From NCBI RefSeq assembly GCF_902459705.1, contig NZ_CABPRU010000001.1, positions 434,001 to 498,000 on the forward strand: 64,000 nt of DNA, in the 5' to 3' direction. The translations under genes were made by a program, and so were the position numbers. This document shows positions 38,455-49,212 of this stretch, in pieces. Position 1 is the stretch's first letter, and each line of letters starts with the position of its first letter. Source of the DNA: Pandoraea terrigena (GTDB lineage: Bacteria; Pseudomonadota; Gammaproteobacteria; Burkholderiales; Burkholderiaceae). A model generated the notes under the pieces. That model had not been told where the DNA came from and did not search any database. It saw only the letters and a list, made by a program, of their open reading frames with translations.

Positions 38455-38700
38455 CTATTTCACGAACGGATTCGCAAATAGCAGCAGTAACGCGACGACA
38501 AGGCAATAGATCGCCATGGTCTCGATCATGGCGAGCCCGACGAAGAGCGTGCGAGACAGCGTACCCGCAGAGTCGGGCTGACGCGCGATGGCATCCATGG
38601 CCGCCGCGACCGCACGGCCCTCGGCAAGCGCGGGACCGATTGCACCAAACGAGACGGCAAGCGAGGCCGCAACGACGCTGACGATTTCAATGAGGTTCAT
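38455..38700 (-). CDS. atpE: N-ATPase c subunit (two-carboxylate rotor)
   Basis: An 81-residue hairpin of two membrane helices that makes the rotor ring. The second helix carries the ion-binding Glu60 with Thr61 and Tyr65 (LAMIETMAIYCLVV). The first helix has Glu27 (GPALAEGR) at the place where sodium-type rings usually have glutamine, so the site has two carboxylates. In the B. pseudomallei N-ATPase a large c17, proton-specific ring of this kind has been reported. Confidence 0.93.
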   Translation of the reverse strand: MNLIEIVSVVAASLAVSFGAIGPALAEGRAVAAAMDAIARQPDSAGTLSRTLFVGLAMIETMAIYCLVVALLLLFANPFVK

Positions 38701-39395
38701 GTCTGTCCCTTCTGCTTGTCGTGAACGGAAATGCTCGACTCGCCAACGGCCGTGCCGATGAATACCATCGCGAGTACCGCGAAAATATAGGCTTGGACCG
38801 CACCGGTCAGCAAATCGAGCGCCATCAGCGGAATCGGCACGAGCAGTCCGGCGAGCGACAGCACGATGCCTACCACGAACACGCCGCTCATCACGTTACC
38901 GAATAGGCGGACCACCAGCGAGAACGTTCGCGTGATCTGCTCGACCACGTTCAACGGAATCATCACCCAGGCCGGTTCGGCGAACGTCGCGAGGTAGCCG
39001 CGCGCGCCGCGCGAGCGCACGCCGCACACCAGTGTGGCGGCGAGGACGAGTAGTGCGAGCGCGGCGTCCGTTTCCAGATGCGCGGTCGGCGGTTCGATCC
39101 CCGGGATGAGCGACGACCAGTTCGCGACCAACACGAACAGGAACAATGTGCCGATCAGCGAACGGTACGGTGCGGGATCGGCCTGCATCGTGCCGCGAAT
39201 TTCAGAATCGATCGTGCCAACCAACAGTTCAAGCGCGATTTGCGCGCGAGATGGCTTGATGGACAGGTTGCGTGTGAGCAGCAGCGAGGCGCCCGTCATG
39301 GCGGCCATGATCGCCCACGTCACGACAACGGGCGCGGTGATGACGAGAGGGCCGGCACGCAGTAGCGGCTCGGCGACGAATGGTGCGTGCATCAT
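38697..39395 (-). CDS. atpB: N-ATPase a subunit
   Basis: A 232-residue membrane subunit that forms the ion channel against the c ring. The essential arginine is in TRTFSLVVRLFGNVMSG in the fourth helix region. NWSSLIPGIEPPTAHLETDA is the family's middle segment. It starts with two adjacent ATGs (39395 and 39392); the first overlaps the atpR stop. It ends 4 bases into atpE. Confidence 0.92.
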   Translation of the reverse strand: MMHAPFVAEPLLRAGPLVITAPVVVTWAIMAAMTGASLLLTRNLSIKPSRAQIALELLVGTIDSEIRGTMQADPAPYRSLIGTLFLFVLVANWSSLIPGIEPPTAHLETDAALALLVLAATLVCGVRSRGARGYLATFAEPAWVMIPLNVVEQITRTFSLVVRLFGNVMSGVFVVGIVLSLAGLLVPIPLMALDLLTGAVQAYIFAVLAMVFIGTAVGESSISVHDKQKGQT

Positions 39396-39685
39396 GACAC
39401 CGCTCCCTCTCGTTCGAGCGCTGCGCTGCGCGCCCAGAGAAAGCCGCAGATCCCCCCGAGTAGTCCGAACATTCCCATTTTCGAAAGCCATACGAACGCC
39501 GCACCCGTGAGCGCAAGGCGCGCCAGCTGTAGCGCCAGCGCAAGTGTCGCGCGGCCTTGCGTGAAGCAGGCTACGGTCCAGCGCAACGACTTGAAATGCA
39601 GCATGCCGGCCAGCCGCCCGCCCGCGATCCCGGCGGCCGCGAGCACGAGTGCGTCGGCGACGCGCAGCAGACTGATGTCAATCAC
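39392..39685 (-). CDS. atpR: N-ATPase subunit AtpR
   Basis: A 97-residue membrane protein with three predicted helices, found only in N-type ATPase operons, in the fixed position between atpQ and atpB. Sequence includes MLHFKSLRWTVACFTQG and LARLALTGAAFVWLSKMGMF. AtpR is thought to interact with the c subunits by conserved arginines. Its start overlaps the atpQ end by 8 bases. Confidence 0.85.
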   Translation of the reverse strand: MIDISLLRVADALVLAAAGIAGGRLAGMLHFKSLRWTVACFTQGRATLALALQLARLALTGAAFVWLSKMGMFGLLGGICGFLWARSAALEREGAVS

Positions 39686-39997
39686 GAATCCTCCTTTGCT
39701 GTCGATGCATCCAGCGCCATGCGGACCACAGGCCGATGGCCGCGCCGATCATCAGTAGCGGTGCCGCAAACAGTACCCGCGTGCCGGCAATGCGGTCCAG
39801 CCAATGCCCCAGCGCCAGGCCAAGCAGTATCGGCAGAACGATCATCCAGCCGAGAATGCCGATCTGCCCCAGGCGCGCGCCAAGCGACGGCTCCGGGTTC
39901 TCGCGCGCAATCTGTTCGCGGTGCGCGGCGCGCTTCGCGGCTTGTGCGACGCGATCGCCGTTTTTCTCGTTGGTTTCGCCGGAGGGCGGCCACGACG

Positions 39998-40001
<4 letters not shown>
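39678..40001 (-). CDS. atpQ: N-ATPase subunit AtpQ (AtpZ/AtpI-like)
   Basis: A 107-residue protein with two C-terminal membrane helices (LGQIGILGWMIVLPILLGLA; VLFAAPLLMIGAAIGLW) after a charged N-terminus. It is related to AtpZ/AtpI assembly proteins and is found in the same place in all N-ATPase operons. Start overlaps the atpC stop by 4 bases. Confidence 0.85.
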
Positions 40002-41949
<1,948 letters not shown>

Positions 41950-41978
41950 TTACGTTAGCAGCGTGCCGATCAAGCGGG

Positions 41979-41992
41979 CTGATCCTGATCAA
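41979..41992 (-). promoter_or_regulatory. FNR/ANR-type box for the N-ATPase operon
   Basis: On the minus strand TTGATCAGGATCAG matches TTGAT-N4-ATCAA at all but the last base. A -10-like TAACGT stands at 41952-41957, giving a likely start near 41945 and the box centre near -41. Same geometry as at the convergent CBS-BON gene. Confidence 0.65.
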
Positions 41993-42046
41993 ACTTCGCG
42001 CGCATCGTTGCACTGGACCGAGCGCGCGGTGTCTGATCGCCACGCC

Positions 42047-42766
42047 TTAGAAATCAGGCGTTTCCAGCGGACGCAGGTCGAATACGAGCACTTCCGCGTC
42101 GTTGCCGTTCGAGAGCGTGAGCGCGGTTTCGTCGCGCACGCGCACCCCGTCGCCTTCGCCCAGCGCCACGCCATTCAGGCTCACGCTACCGCGTGCCACG
42201 TGCACATAGGCGTAGCGGTTCGGCGCGAGCGTCAACGTGGCCGACTCGTCGCCGTCGATCAGGCCGGCATACACGCGCGCATCCTGATGGATGTGCAGCG
42301 AGCTGTCGCTGCCGTCCGGCGAGATGATCAGGCGCAGACGGCCACGCTTTTCTTCCGGCGTGAAGCGTTGTTGCTGATACTCGGGTGCGACGCCGGCCTG
42401 ATTCGGCACGATCCAGATCTGCAGGAAGTGCACCGGCGAGGTGGGCGAATGGTTGAACTCGCTGTGCGCCACGCCGCGCCCGGCGCTCATCAACTGCACG
42501 TCGCCCGGCTCGATCACCGACCCCGTGCCCATGGTGTCCTTGTGTTCGAGCGCGCCCTCGAGCACGTACGAAAAGATCTCCATGTCGCGGTGTGGGTGCT
42601 TGCCGAAGCCCTGTGCCGGGGCCACGCGGTCGTCGTTGATCACCAGCAGATCGGAAAAACCGACTTGCTTCGGATCGTAGAAATTCGCGAACGAGAATGT
42701 ATGACGCGAGTTCAGCCAGCCATGGTTGGCAATGCCTCGGTCTGCAGCTTTTCTGATGTCCAGCAT
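42047..42766 (-). CDS. Pirin family protein (quercetinase-like cupin)
   Basis: A 239-residue bicupin. The metal-binding residues lie in FGKHPHRDMEIFSYVLEGAL and GRGVAHSEFNH. Bacterial pirins of this type include YhhW-like quercetin 2,3-dioxygenases, but the natural substrate is usually unknown. ATG 42766 is chosen since AGGAG stands seven bases before it; an ATG at 42787 has none. Confidence 0.88.
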   Translation of the reverse strand: MLDIRKAADRGIANHGWLNSRHTFSFANFYDPKQVGFSDLLVINDDRVAPAQGFGKHPHRDMEIFSYVLEGALEHKDTMGTGSVIEPGDVQLMSAGRGVAHSEFNHSPTSPVHFLQIWIVPNQAGVAPEYQQQRFTPEEKRGRLRLIISPDGSDSSLHIHQDARVYAGLIDGDESATLTLAPNRYAYVHVARGSVSLNGVALGEGDGVRVRDETALTLSNGNDAEVLVFDLRPLETPDF

Positions 42767-42872
42767 GATGGGCTCCTGTGTCTTCATCGGGTCGTTCAGA
42801 GGCCGGGTTGGCCTCGATGAATGTCATTCTAGAGTCCTGGCGGAAAACCACAATCCACATGATTTGTGAATT

Positions 42873-42895
42873 ATTGTCCTAATTTAGATGACAAT
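42873..42895. promoter_or_regulatory. Inverted repeat ATTGTC-N11-GACAAT before the pirin gene
   Basis: Perfect 6-bp arms with an 11-base AT-rich spacer lie about 107 bases upstream of the pirin ATG. The form suits a LysR site, but no LysR gene is adjacent. Between 42767 and 43140 I see no gene. Confidence 0.45.
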
Positions 42896-43140
42896 CGCGG
42901 TCGGCGACGATTGCTCGTCTTCCGGCCGCGAGCCGGACGATTCTTAAGACGTCGGGTTCAAACGGCCGAAAGCGCAGGCGTTGGCACGCGTGCTGGCGCG
43001 TGATGTGCGAGACTACGGGCCTTCTTTCCCACGGCTGGCCGACCAACGTGCGGGCAGGCGCCAGGTCATGGTAGGGCGCTTGCGCGCACTTGGCTTGAGG
43101 GCTGCGCCGTCGTCCGATCCGCCCCTACTGGAGATTCGTC

Positions 43141-44010
43141 ATGAGTCGCACCTATGCATTCCGTATCGTCAATGTCTTCGCCGAGACCACCTTCGGGGGC
43201 AATCCGCTGTGCGTGTTCGAAGACGCGCGTGGCTTGAGCGACGACGAGATGGCATCGCTGGCGCGGCAGTTCAACCTGTCCGAGACGACGTTCATGCTTC
43301 CGTCGGAGACAGCGGATGCGCACGTGCGAATCTTCACACCCGGCTACGAGATGCGTTTTGCCGGGCATCCGACGCTGGGCACGGCGCATGTGCTGCGCGC
43401 CATGCGCAACGCGGGCGATCGCGTAACGCTGCAGTTCGCCGCTGGCCTCGTGCCGGTGCAGGCCAGTGGCGATCACTGGACGCTGACCGCGCCGTCGTCC
43501 GGCGAACCGACGATCAGGAACGCGAACGAGGCGGATGCCGACATCGCGGCGCTGGTACGGCTCGGACGCGACGATCTCGCGCATTCGCCGCAATGGGTCG
43601 ACACTGGCGCCGATCAACTGCTGATTCCGCTGCGCGACGCCGACGCGGTCGCGCGGGCGCAACCCGACAGCGCGCGCCTGGAACGCTGGCCGCTCTCGAG
43701 TCTCGAGCGTAAAACGGGCTACGTGTTTTCCATCGACGAGGACACGGGGAGCGAGTTGCAGGTCACAGCCCGCTACTTCTTCACGACGCAGGGCGGCGGC
43801 GTGACCGAAGATCCGGGCACGGGGTCGGCTTGCGCCAACCTCGGCGGCTGGCTGATCGGGCAAGGGTATCCGCTGCCGGTGCGTGCACGCGTATCGCAGG
43901 GCGACGCCATCGGGCGACCGTGCCGCTTGACGCTGGAAGTGACGGCGGACCGCCGGATCCAGGTGGGCGGCAACGTCATCGAACTCGCACGCGGCGAAGT
44001 GCGCCTGTAA
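43141..44010 (+). CDS. PhzF-family isomerase/epimerase
   Basis: A 289-residue protein of the PhzF/YddE family, two similar barrel halves. The N-terminal VFAETTFGGNPLCVFEDARG and the C-terminal TEDPGTGSACANLGGWLIGQ are the family's two conserved segments. No phenazine genes are present, so the name refers to family only; the reaction is unknown. Confidence 0.88.
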   Translation: MSRTYAFRIVNVFAETTFGGNPLCVFEDARGLSDDEMASLARQFNLSETTFMLPSETADAHVRIFTPGYEMRFAGHPTLGTAHVLRAMRNAGDRVTLQFAAGLVPVQASGDHWTLTAPSSGEPTIRNANEADADIAALVRLGRDDLAHSPQWVDTGADQLLIPLRDADAVARAQPDSARLERWPLSSLERKTGYVFSIDEDTGSELQVTARYFFTTQGGGVTEDPGTGSACANLGGWLIGQGYPLPVRARVSQGDAIGRPCRLTLEVTADRRIQVGGNVIELARGEVRL

Positions 44011-44031
44011 GGCGCGGGGGACGACAACCGT

Positions 44032-44613
44032 ATGTATGCATTGGCAGCGCCGGTCAACACCGAGCTGGACATCAAGAAGAGCCGGTTCATCGGCATCGTC
44101 ATGCCCGTGGCGTCGCGCGAGGCCGCCATGCGCGAACTCGGCGCGCTGCGCGTGTGTTATCCCAACGCCACGCATTACTGCTGGGTGTTGTTGTGCGAGG
44201 GCGCGTCGGGTTTCGACGACGATGGCGAGCCGGGCGGCACGGCGGCCAAGCCCATGTACAACGTGCTCATGCACAAGGGGCTGACGAATGTGCTGGCGGT
44301 TGTCGTGCGCTATTACGGCGGCATCAAGCTGGGGGCGGGCGGCCTGACGCGCGCCTACGGACAGGCGGTGAGCGAAGCGCTCAAGCTCGCCACGCTCACC
44401 GCGGTCGAGCCGACGACCGAACCGCGCTACCGCTGTGCCTTTGCCCACGAGGCGACGCTGCGCCGGTTGGCGGAGCGTCATGCGGCCGACGTGCTCGATG
44501 CCGCTTACGACGATGGCGTTACGCTGCGGCTACGGTTGAAGGTGCGAGATGTGGCGGCGTTCGAAGCCGATGCCACCGAAGCGCTCAGCGGCGGCCTCAC
44601 GCGGTGCGACTGA
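44032..44613 (+). CDS. YigZ/IMPACT family protein
   Basis: A 193-residue protein. KSRFIGIVMPV, DDDGEPGGTAAKPMYNVL and VVRYYGGIKLGAGGLTRAYG are the UPF0029/IMPACT signature. The C-terminal ferredoxin-like DUF1949 domain follows. Members may bind nucleic acids or ribosomes. It follows phzF by 21 bases and is probably in the same transcript. Confidence 0.9.
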   Translation: MYALAAPVNTELDIKKSRFIGIVMPVASREAAMRELGALRVCYPNATHYCWVLLCEGASGFDDDGEPGGTAAKPMYNVLMHKGLTNVLAVVVRYYGGIKLGAGGLTRAYGQAVSEALKLATLTAVEPTTEPRYRCAFAHEATLRRLAERHAADVLDAAYDDGVTLRLRLKVRDVAAFEADATEALSGGLTRCD

Positions 44614-44673
44614 CGTGGCGTGGCAATCGTTCGTCGCGCGTACATGCTCGTCGTGGGACGGCGGGGGGCGACG

Positions 44674-45078
44674 TCAATGCTCGAAGAGGTGGAAGGCTTC
44701 GACGTGGTTGCGCCGCCGGGAGAGCGCCACGAGATTGACGAAGCACACGCCCGCGACCAGCGCGAAGAGGGGCGCGGAGACTTCGATGGTGTCGCGGGCG
44801 AGCAGCGAGACGAGTGTCAATGCCACCATGATCGTGAGCAGCGCACGATGCAGCCACGTCGCCAGCCGTAGATGCCGCTCGGATTGCGCCACGAGCACGA
44901 CCAGCGAGACATAGAACGGGGCGGCAATGAGCGCCAGCACGCAAAGCGCGAGCAGCACGCCGAGCACGCTGGTGAGCAGTTCATGCCCATCGGCGGCGCT
45001 CGATTGCACGCCGACGACCGTCGCCGCAGCGAGATAGAGCAGCATCAAACCATTCAGAACGATTGCGAGTCGGTTCAT
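44674..45078 (-). CDS. Small membrane protein of unknown function
   Basis: A 134-residue protein with four hydrophobic helices (about 5-22, 35-65, 78-98, 100-118). No family is recognised. It is convergent with the YigZ gene. Confidence 0.6.
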   Translation of the reverse strand: MNRLAIVLNGLMLLYLAAATVVGVQSSAADGHELLTSVLGVLLALCVLALIAAPFYVSLVVLVAQSERHLRLATWLHRALLTIMVALTLVSLLARDTIEVSAPLFALVAGVCFVNLVALSRRRNHVEAFHLFEH

Positions 45079-45249
45079 GGCTTCTCTCCGACGAAAAAGG
45101 GTGCGGAGGTGAGATCGCCCCGCGCAAGGCGACGGGGTCCGGTTGCGGTCAAACAGTCAGGGGAAGGGTCCGGTAACGGGCGGTAGGGCAGACTCGCCAC
45201 GCAATGCGATATTTCCGTGACAAGCCCGCCTGCGGTTCGCCTGTCGTCG

Positions 45250-45702
45250 TCAGCGCGGTGGCTTCGGTGTCGCCAGCGAACGCGGCGTGCCGTGCGGACC
45301 CCCGGTCGCCGGTGGCGACAGGCCCAGCCAGATGGCGGCCGCGTCGATGTTTGCCGGGGCCGACGCGGCCTGGATGCGGTAGACCGACACGTTGCCGCTG
45401 TCGTCGCCACAGAACAGATCGCGCGCCAGGTCGGCCACGATGTCGAGCCGGTGCTGACAGCGGTAGAAACCCAGCGGCGTGAGGTCCTGCACGAGCGCGG
45501 CGAGGGTTTCGGGATAGAGGCAGAGGCGGCGCGGCCAATGACCGTGCCGAGCGCGGAACGCACCGAGTGCGCCGAGCACATGGGCAAGCGTGCCGCCATG
45601 TCCGCGTAGGCAAGCCATCAGGCACGACGGATCGTGCGCCGACGCAATATCAGGGCCTGGCGCGCCGGGGCGAAGACGGCTGGGAAGGGTGGGGTGGCCC
45701 AT
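45250..45702 (-). CDS. Hypothetical protein
   Basis: A 150-residue protein, not recognised. The middle part (LGALGAFRARHGHWPRRLCL, then YPETLAALVQDLTPLGFYR, then IVADLARDLFCGDDSGNVSV) has coding-like composition and patterned residues, while both ends are Pro/Arg-rich. The start may be the internal MACLRGHGG (45618). Confidence 0.5.
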   Translation of the reverse strand: MGHPTLPSRLRPGAPGPDIASAHDPSCLMACLRGHGGTLAHVLGALGAFRARHGHWPRRLCLYPETLAALVQDLTPLGFYRCQHRLDIVADLARDLFCGDDSGNVSVYRIQAASAPANIDAAAIWLGLSPPATGGPHGTPRSLATPKPPR

Positions 45703-45954
45703 GCTTCACCCCGCGTACCGCACAGCGACGCGCGCGCACTGCAAGCCAGGCATTGCCGATGACGTACAGGTATCCACAAACACTCCGTTGACATCTCGAA
45801 GTTGCGTGCCCGGCGAATATTGGTCTTGTGGCTTGATAGTTGCAGAGCAATGCGGCGGGCGAAATCCGCACTTTCGCCTAATCCGTCGGCATGAGGTGCC
45901 GGCGGCAGAGGCTCGGTCGAGGGTCGGGGATGTCTTGCGCGCGAGATGAGCCAA

Positions 45955-46120
45955 TGAAAACCGGCGGACTGAGCCGCCGGTTGATACCCCATCGGGGCGT
46001 CGCCAGCCGCGTGTACCGGCGCGGCATGGTATGGGCCAAGAAGACTTGGCACCAGAAGGCATTGCCGCCATGCACCGAACCGTTACCGGTCCTCGGCCCT
46101 GCCCATGCAGTTTGACTGCC
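45955..46120 (-). ncRNA. Candidate structured small RNA
   Basis: In the 650-base gap (45703-46356) without a gene, the minus strand has a -10-like TATACT (46126-46131) and, about 160 bases on, a hairpin with 9-bp arms AACCGGCGG/CCGCCGGTT followed by TTTTC (ending 45959). Between them are several stems, for example GCCAAG-TCTT-CTTGGC nested in a longer GGCGGCA/TGCCGC stem, and CCGA-ACCG/CGGT-TCGG. No -35 box is convincing. The rest of the gap shows nothing. Confidence 0.35.
45959..45982 (-). terminator. Hairpin, possible terminator
   Basis: Perfect 9-bp stem with a 6-base loop; the minus strand continues TTTTCATT. It would end the candidate RNA above. Confidence 0.55.
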
Positions 46121-46356
46121 TTTTGAGTATAGGCCGCACGCGCGCGAGCGAATCGGCTTTTCGGATGAGCGAACGCCACGGGCGAACCCTGCGGTGGACA
46201 AACCCGCGAACTGGCACAGGATTTCCCTCGTGCCCAAGGTTTCGTCGGCGCCGACTTTGGGGTCTAATGTCACCATTCATGACGTGATCGCAAGGTGTGC
46301 GGCCCCCGCATCGCCATCGCGCGATACGCCGCAGACCTCAGCCAAACATTCCAACG

Positions 46357-46872
46357 ATGGCAACGAATTCTCTACAACGCTGGGCCCTCCTTGCCTGCCT
46401 GTGCGCGGCACAGTCGGCCTTCGCCGCCGACCAGTGCGAGGGCATCCTCATGCTGGCCAAGAGCGCGCAGACCGGTTTCGACGACATTTCCGGCCCGCTC
46501 GCGGCCAGGAACGATCGCGGCGAGAGCTATCAGGCCACCTACACGGTGCCCGGCGGCGATTGCAAGGTGTTCCGGGCGAGGGGCCTCGCACCGACTTATG
46601 AATGTGTCTGGGACTACCAGAAGATCACGCCGACGGACCTGCGTCGCGAGGCGCAGGGATTCGCCACGCAGGTCTCGCGCTGTACCCGCGGGGTCACCAC
46701 GCTGCGCACGACCACGACGAACGCCGCCGGCTTGCCTGCCGAGTGGCAGAGCGCGAGCCGGAAGTACGCGCGTCCGGTCAACTTCACGATCACGGCGCAG
46801 GACCTGGTCACGCCGCGCGGCGAGCGCCTGCGCGAGATCTCGCTGTCCGTCGAAAAGCAGGTCGGGAAGTAA
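46357..46872 (+). CDS. Putative periplasmic protein
   Basis: A 171-residue protein with a signal peptide (residues 1-24, ending AFA, mature start ADQCEG). The mature part has four cysteines (CEGILMLA, DCKVFRA, YECVWDY, SRCTRGV), which probably form two disulfides. No family recognised. Confidence 0.6.
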   Translation: MATNSLQRWALLACLCAAQSAFAADQCEGILMLAKSAQTGFDDISGPLAARNDRGESYQATYTVPGGDCKVFRARGLAPTYECVWDYQKITPTDLRREAQGFATQVSRCTRGVTTLRTTTTNAAGLPAEWQSASRKYARPVNFTITAQDLVTPRGERLREISLSVEKQVGK

Positions 46873-47157
46873 GCCGGGCCTTGCTTTCGCAGACGTCGAA
46901 TACCCGGAAATCACAGGCGACTCGCGGCACGCCCAGTGGTGGCAGAGGCGTCTTGCCGGGTATCCGCGCCCCGGTGACGCTGCCGTTACAAACGGTTGCA
47001 GACCGCGTTACGCATTAACATCTTTTCGGTCGACGCTCGTTCGATCGACCCGGTACAGTCATTCTTGAGGCGTATGGCGCACAGGCAACCCGCAGGTGCC
47101 GTCCGCGTCTCGTGCCACCGGCCCCACCTTAGGGCCGGGTGCGATGGCTGAATCCAG

Positions 47158-47418
47158 ATGAGTACCCGACTTCGTTACTGTTTCCTGCTGCTGCTTGCGT
47201 GTGCCTATCCCGCCTGGGCGGGGGGCGGGCGCGGGCGTGACATGCTCGACTTGAACAAGGCGTCGCTGCGGGAAGACATCAGCCGTTTCAGCGCCGATCG
47301 CGGTCGTGGACAGGCGGCCTATCCGAACTGGGCCGCCCCCGCGGAACCGCGAGAACGCCAGTACACGCCGCAAGGCGAGCCACGCAGTCCACGCGGCGGT
47401 GGCCGCCGCGGTCGCTGA
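47158..47418 (+). CDS. Small secreted Gly/Arg/Pro-rich protein
   Basis: An 86-residue protein: signal peptide MSTRLRYCFLLLLACAYPAW cut after AWA, then GGGRGRDMLDLNKASLREDI and a basic C-terminus PRSPRGGGRRGR. No strong ribosome-binding site. Function unknown. Confidence 0.5.
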   Translation: MSTRLRYCFLLLLACAYPAWAGGGRGRDMLDLNKASLREDISRFSADRGRGQAAYPNWAAPAEPRERQYTPQGEPRSPRGGGRRGR

Positions 47419-47525
47419 CGCCTCTCGCCAGACGCGGTGTCCCCTGCCGCCGTTGCTAACCCCGTCTTTTCTCCCGTTTAGCCCCGTTTAGCCCCTCTCC
47501 CCTCCGAAGTCCGTCGGCGAACCGT

Positions 47526-47545
47526 ATGTTGCACATGTGCAACAT
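47526..47545. promoter_or_regulatory. 20-bp perfect palindrome upstream of the porin gene
   Basis: ATGTTGCACATGTGCAACAT is a perfect palindrome without spacer, in the 482-base gap between the small secreted protein and the porin gene. It is 356 bases from the porin ATG. The rest of that gap (47419-47900) shows no gene. Confidence 0.5.
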
Positions 47546-47900
47546 CGGAGACGCTCGTCGCTGCCCAATGGCGTTTGCCAGCCGTGCTTGCCGTCCCTGC
47601 ATTCTTTCCCGTCGTCACGATGGATGCGAGTCATTGCCAACTCGCTGAGATAAAGAACATATCGATTTCGTTATACCGGGGTTAATTGTGGCGCGGATGG
47701 TCGGCCGATTTTTGTCTCTCCACCATTTCCCGGCTACCTCATGAGGGGCATTTCGCCGCGATGTTCCGCCGTGTCTGCGCGTGGCGGGCCTGTGCGAGAA
47801 TCACGGCCGTTTATCAGGGAGGCGCTTCGCCAGCAGGCGCCAGCCGCACCCGTGCAGAGCGGGAGCGGGCACACAAAAGACATCAACCAAGGAGAAGTTA

Positions 47901-48941
47901 ATGAAGCGGAGCATGGCCAAGGGCATTGGCGGGGCACTCGTATTGGGCGCGTGCATGAGCGCACCGGCATTCGCACAATCAAACGTCACGTTGTACGGTC
48001 AGGTCGACGCCTGGATGGGGGCGGTCAAGAACCCGGGCAGCGATCGCGCCTGGACGCAGGGCGGCGGCGGCATGTCGACGTCGTACTGGGGCATGAAGGG
48101 TAACGAGGATCTTGGCGGCGGCCTGAAGGCCGTGTTCGTGCTGGAAGACTTCTTCCGTCCGCAGAACGGTCAGTACGGCCGCTTCCAGGGCGACTCGATG
48201 TTCTCGCGCAACGCCTACGTCGGTCTGTCGTCGGACACCGCCGGTACGGTCACGATCGGCCGTCTCACGACCTCGTACTTCGTCTCGACGATCCTGTTCA
48301 ACCCGTTCGTCGATTCGTACACCTTCAGCCCGATGGTGTTCCACACGTTCGTCGGCCAGGCCGGTCAGGGCATCGTAGGCGACTCCGGCTGGAGCAACGC
48401 TGTGATGTATGCGACGCCGAACTTCAAGGGTTTGTCGGGCAGCGTCTCGTACGCGTTCGGCAACAAGGCCGGTGAAACGGGGCAGAACAAGTGGAGCGCA
48501 TCGGCGCTGTATTTCAACGGACCGTTCGCCGCGACGGTTGCCTATCAGCAGGTGAAGTTCGATTCGCAACCGGACGACCTCGCCGGCATGACGGGCTTTC
48601 GCAGCCAGCAGGCCGTGCAACTGGGGGCGACGTATGACCTGCAAGTCGTGAAGTTGTTCGGCCAGTATCAATACATCCGCAACAACATCACCGGCGGCGG
48701 TGTATCGGAGAACGGCGGCCAGCTCGGCGTGTCGGTGCCGCTGGGTCGCGGCAGCGTGCTCGCCTCGTATGCTTACACGAAGAGTTCGGGCGCGAGCAAC
48801 GTCAACCGCAAGACGTGGGCGCTCGGCTACGATTACCCCCTGTCGAAGCGCACCGACATCTACGCGGCTTATATGAACGACAAGGTGAGCACGTTATCGG
48901 GCGGCGATACCTTCGGCGGCGGCGTTCGCATGAAGTTCTGA
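47901..48941 (+). CDS. General porin, OmpC-like (Burkholderia type)
   Basis: A 346-residue outer-membrane porin. Signal peptide to AFAQ (residues 1-26), mature start QSNVTLYGQVDAWMG, many alternating strands, and a C-terminal GGGVRMKF ending in Phe as needed for outer-membrane assembly. AAGGAG precedes the ATG at 47901. It forms a passive trimeric channel. Confidence 0.92.
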   Translation: MKRSMAKGIGGALVLGACMSAPAFAQSNVTLYGQVDAWMGAVKNPGSDRAWTQGGGGMSTSYWGMKGNEDLGGGLKAVFVLEDFFRPQNGQYGRFQGDSMFSRNAYVGLSSDTAGTVTIGRLTTSYFVSTILFNPFVDSYTFSPMVFHTFVGQAGQGIVGDSGWSNAVMYATPNFKGLSGSVSYAFGNKAGETGQNKWSASALYFNGPFAATVAYQQVKFDSQPDDLAGMTGFRSQQAVQLGATYDLQVVKLFGQYQYIRNNITGGGVSENGGQLGVSVPLGRGSVLASYAYTKSSGASNVNRKTWALGYDYPLSKRTDIYAAYMNDKVSTLSGGDTFGGGVRMKF

Positions 48942-48989
48942 CGTCCTGGCGCTCGCGGACTGGATACGCGTGCCGAGGGAAGTCGTCAA

Positions 48990-49024
48990 AGGGGGCAGAT
49001 GCCGATCGGGCGCGTCTGCCCCCT
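48990..49024 (+). terminator. Hairpin after the porin gene
   Basis: AGGGGGCAGA and TCTGCCCCCT are perfect 10-bp arms with a 15-base loop, 49 bases after the porin stop. It is followed by CCGTTCGTT, a weak T stretch. Confidence 0.6.
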
Positions 49025-49212
49025 CCGTTCGTTATGTTGCTCGCGCCGTCACCTTTCCCGATGCCGATGCCGCCTGCTGCGTCACACCTGTGCCAGCCAC
49101 GTTTCGCAGAGCGGTTTCATGTGCCACCGAATTGACGGGTCCGCGCTATGATTTGTGCACCGCGCAAGACGGTATTCCCGCCACCCCCGAGCACAAACGG
49201 AGTAGAGACGAC

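Noticed and set aside
43141-44010. Phenazine biosynthesis cluster
   Set aside because: Only a PhzF-family protein is present; none of phzABCDEG is near, and PhzF relatives are widespread.
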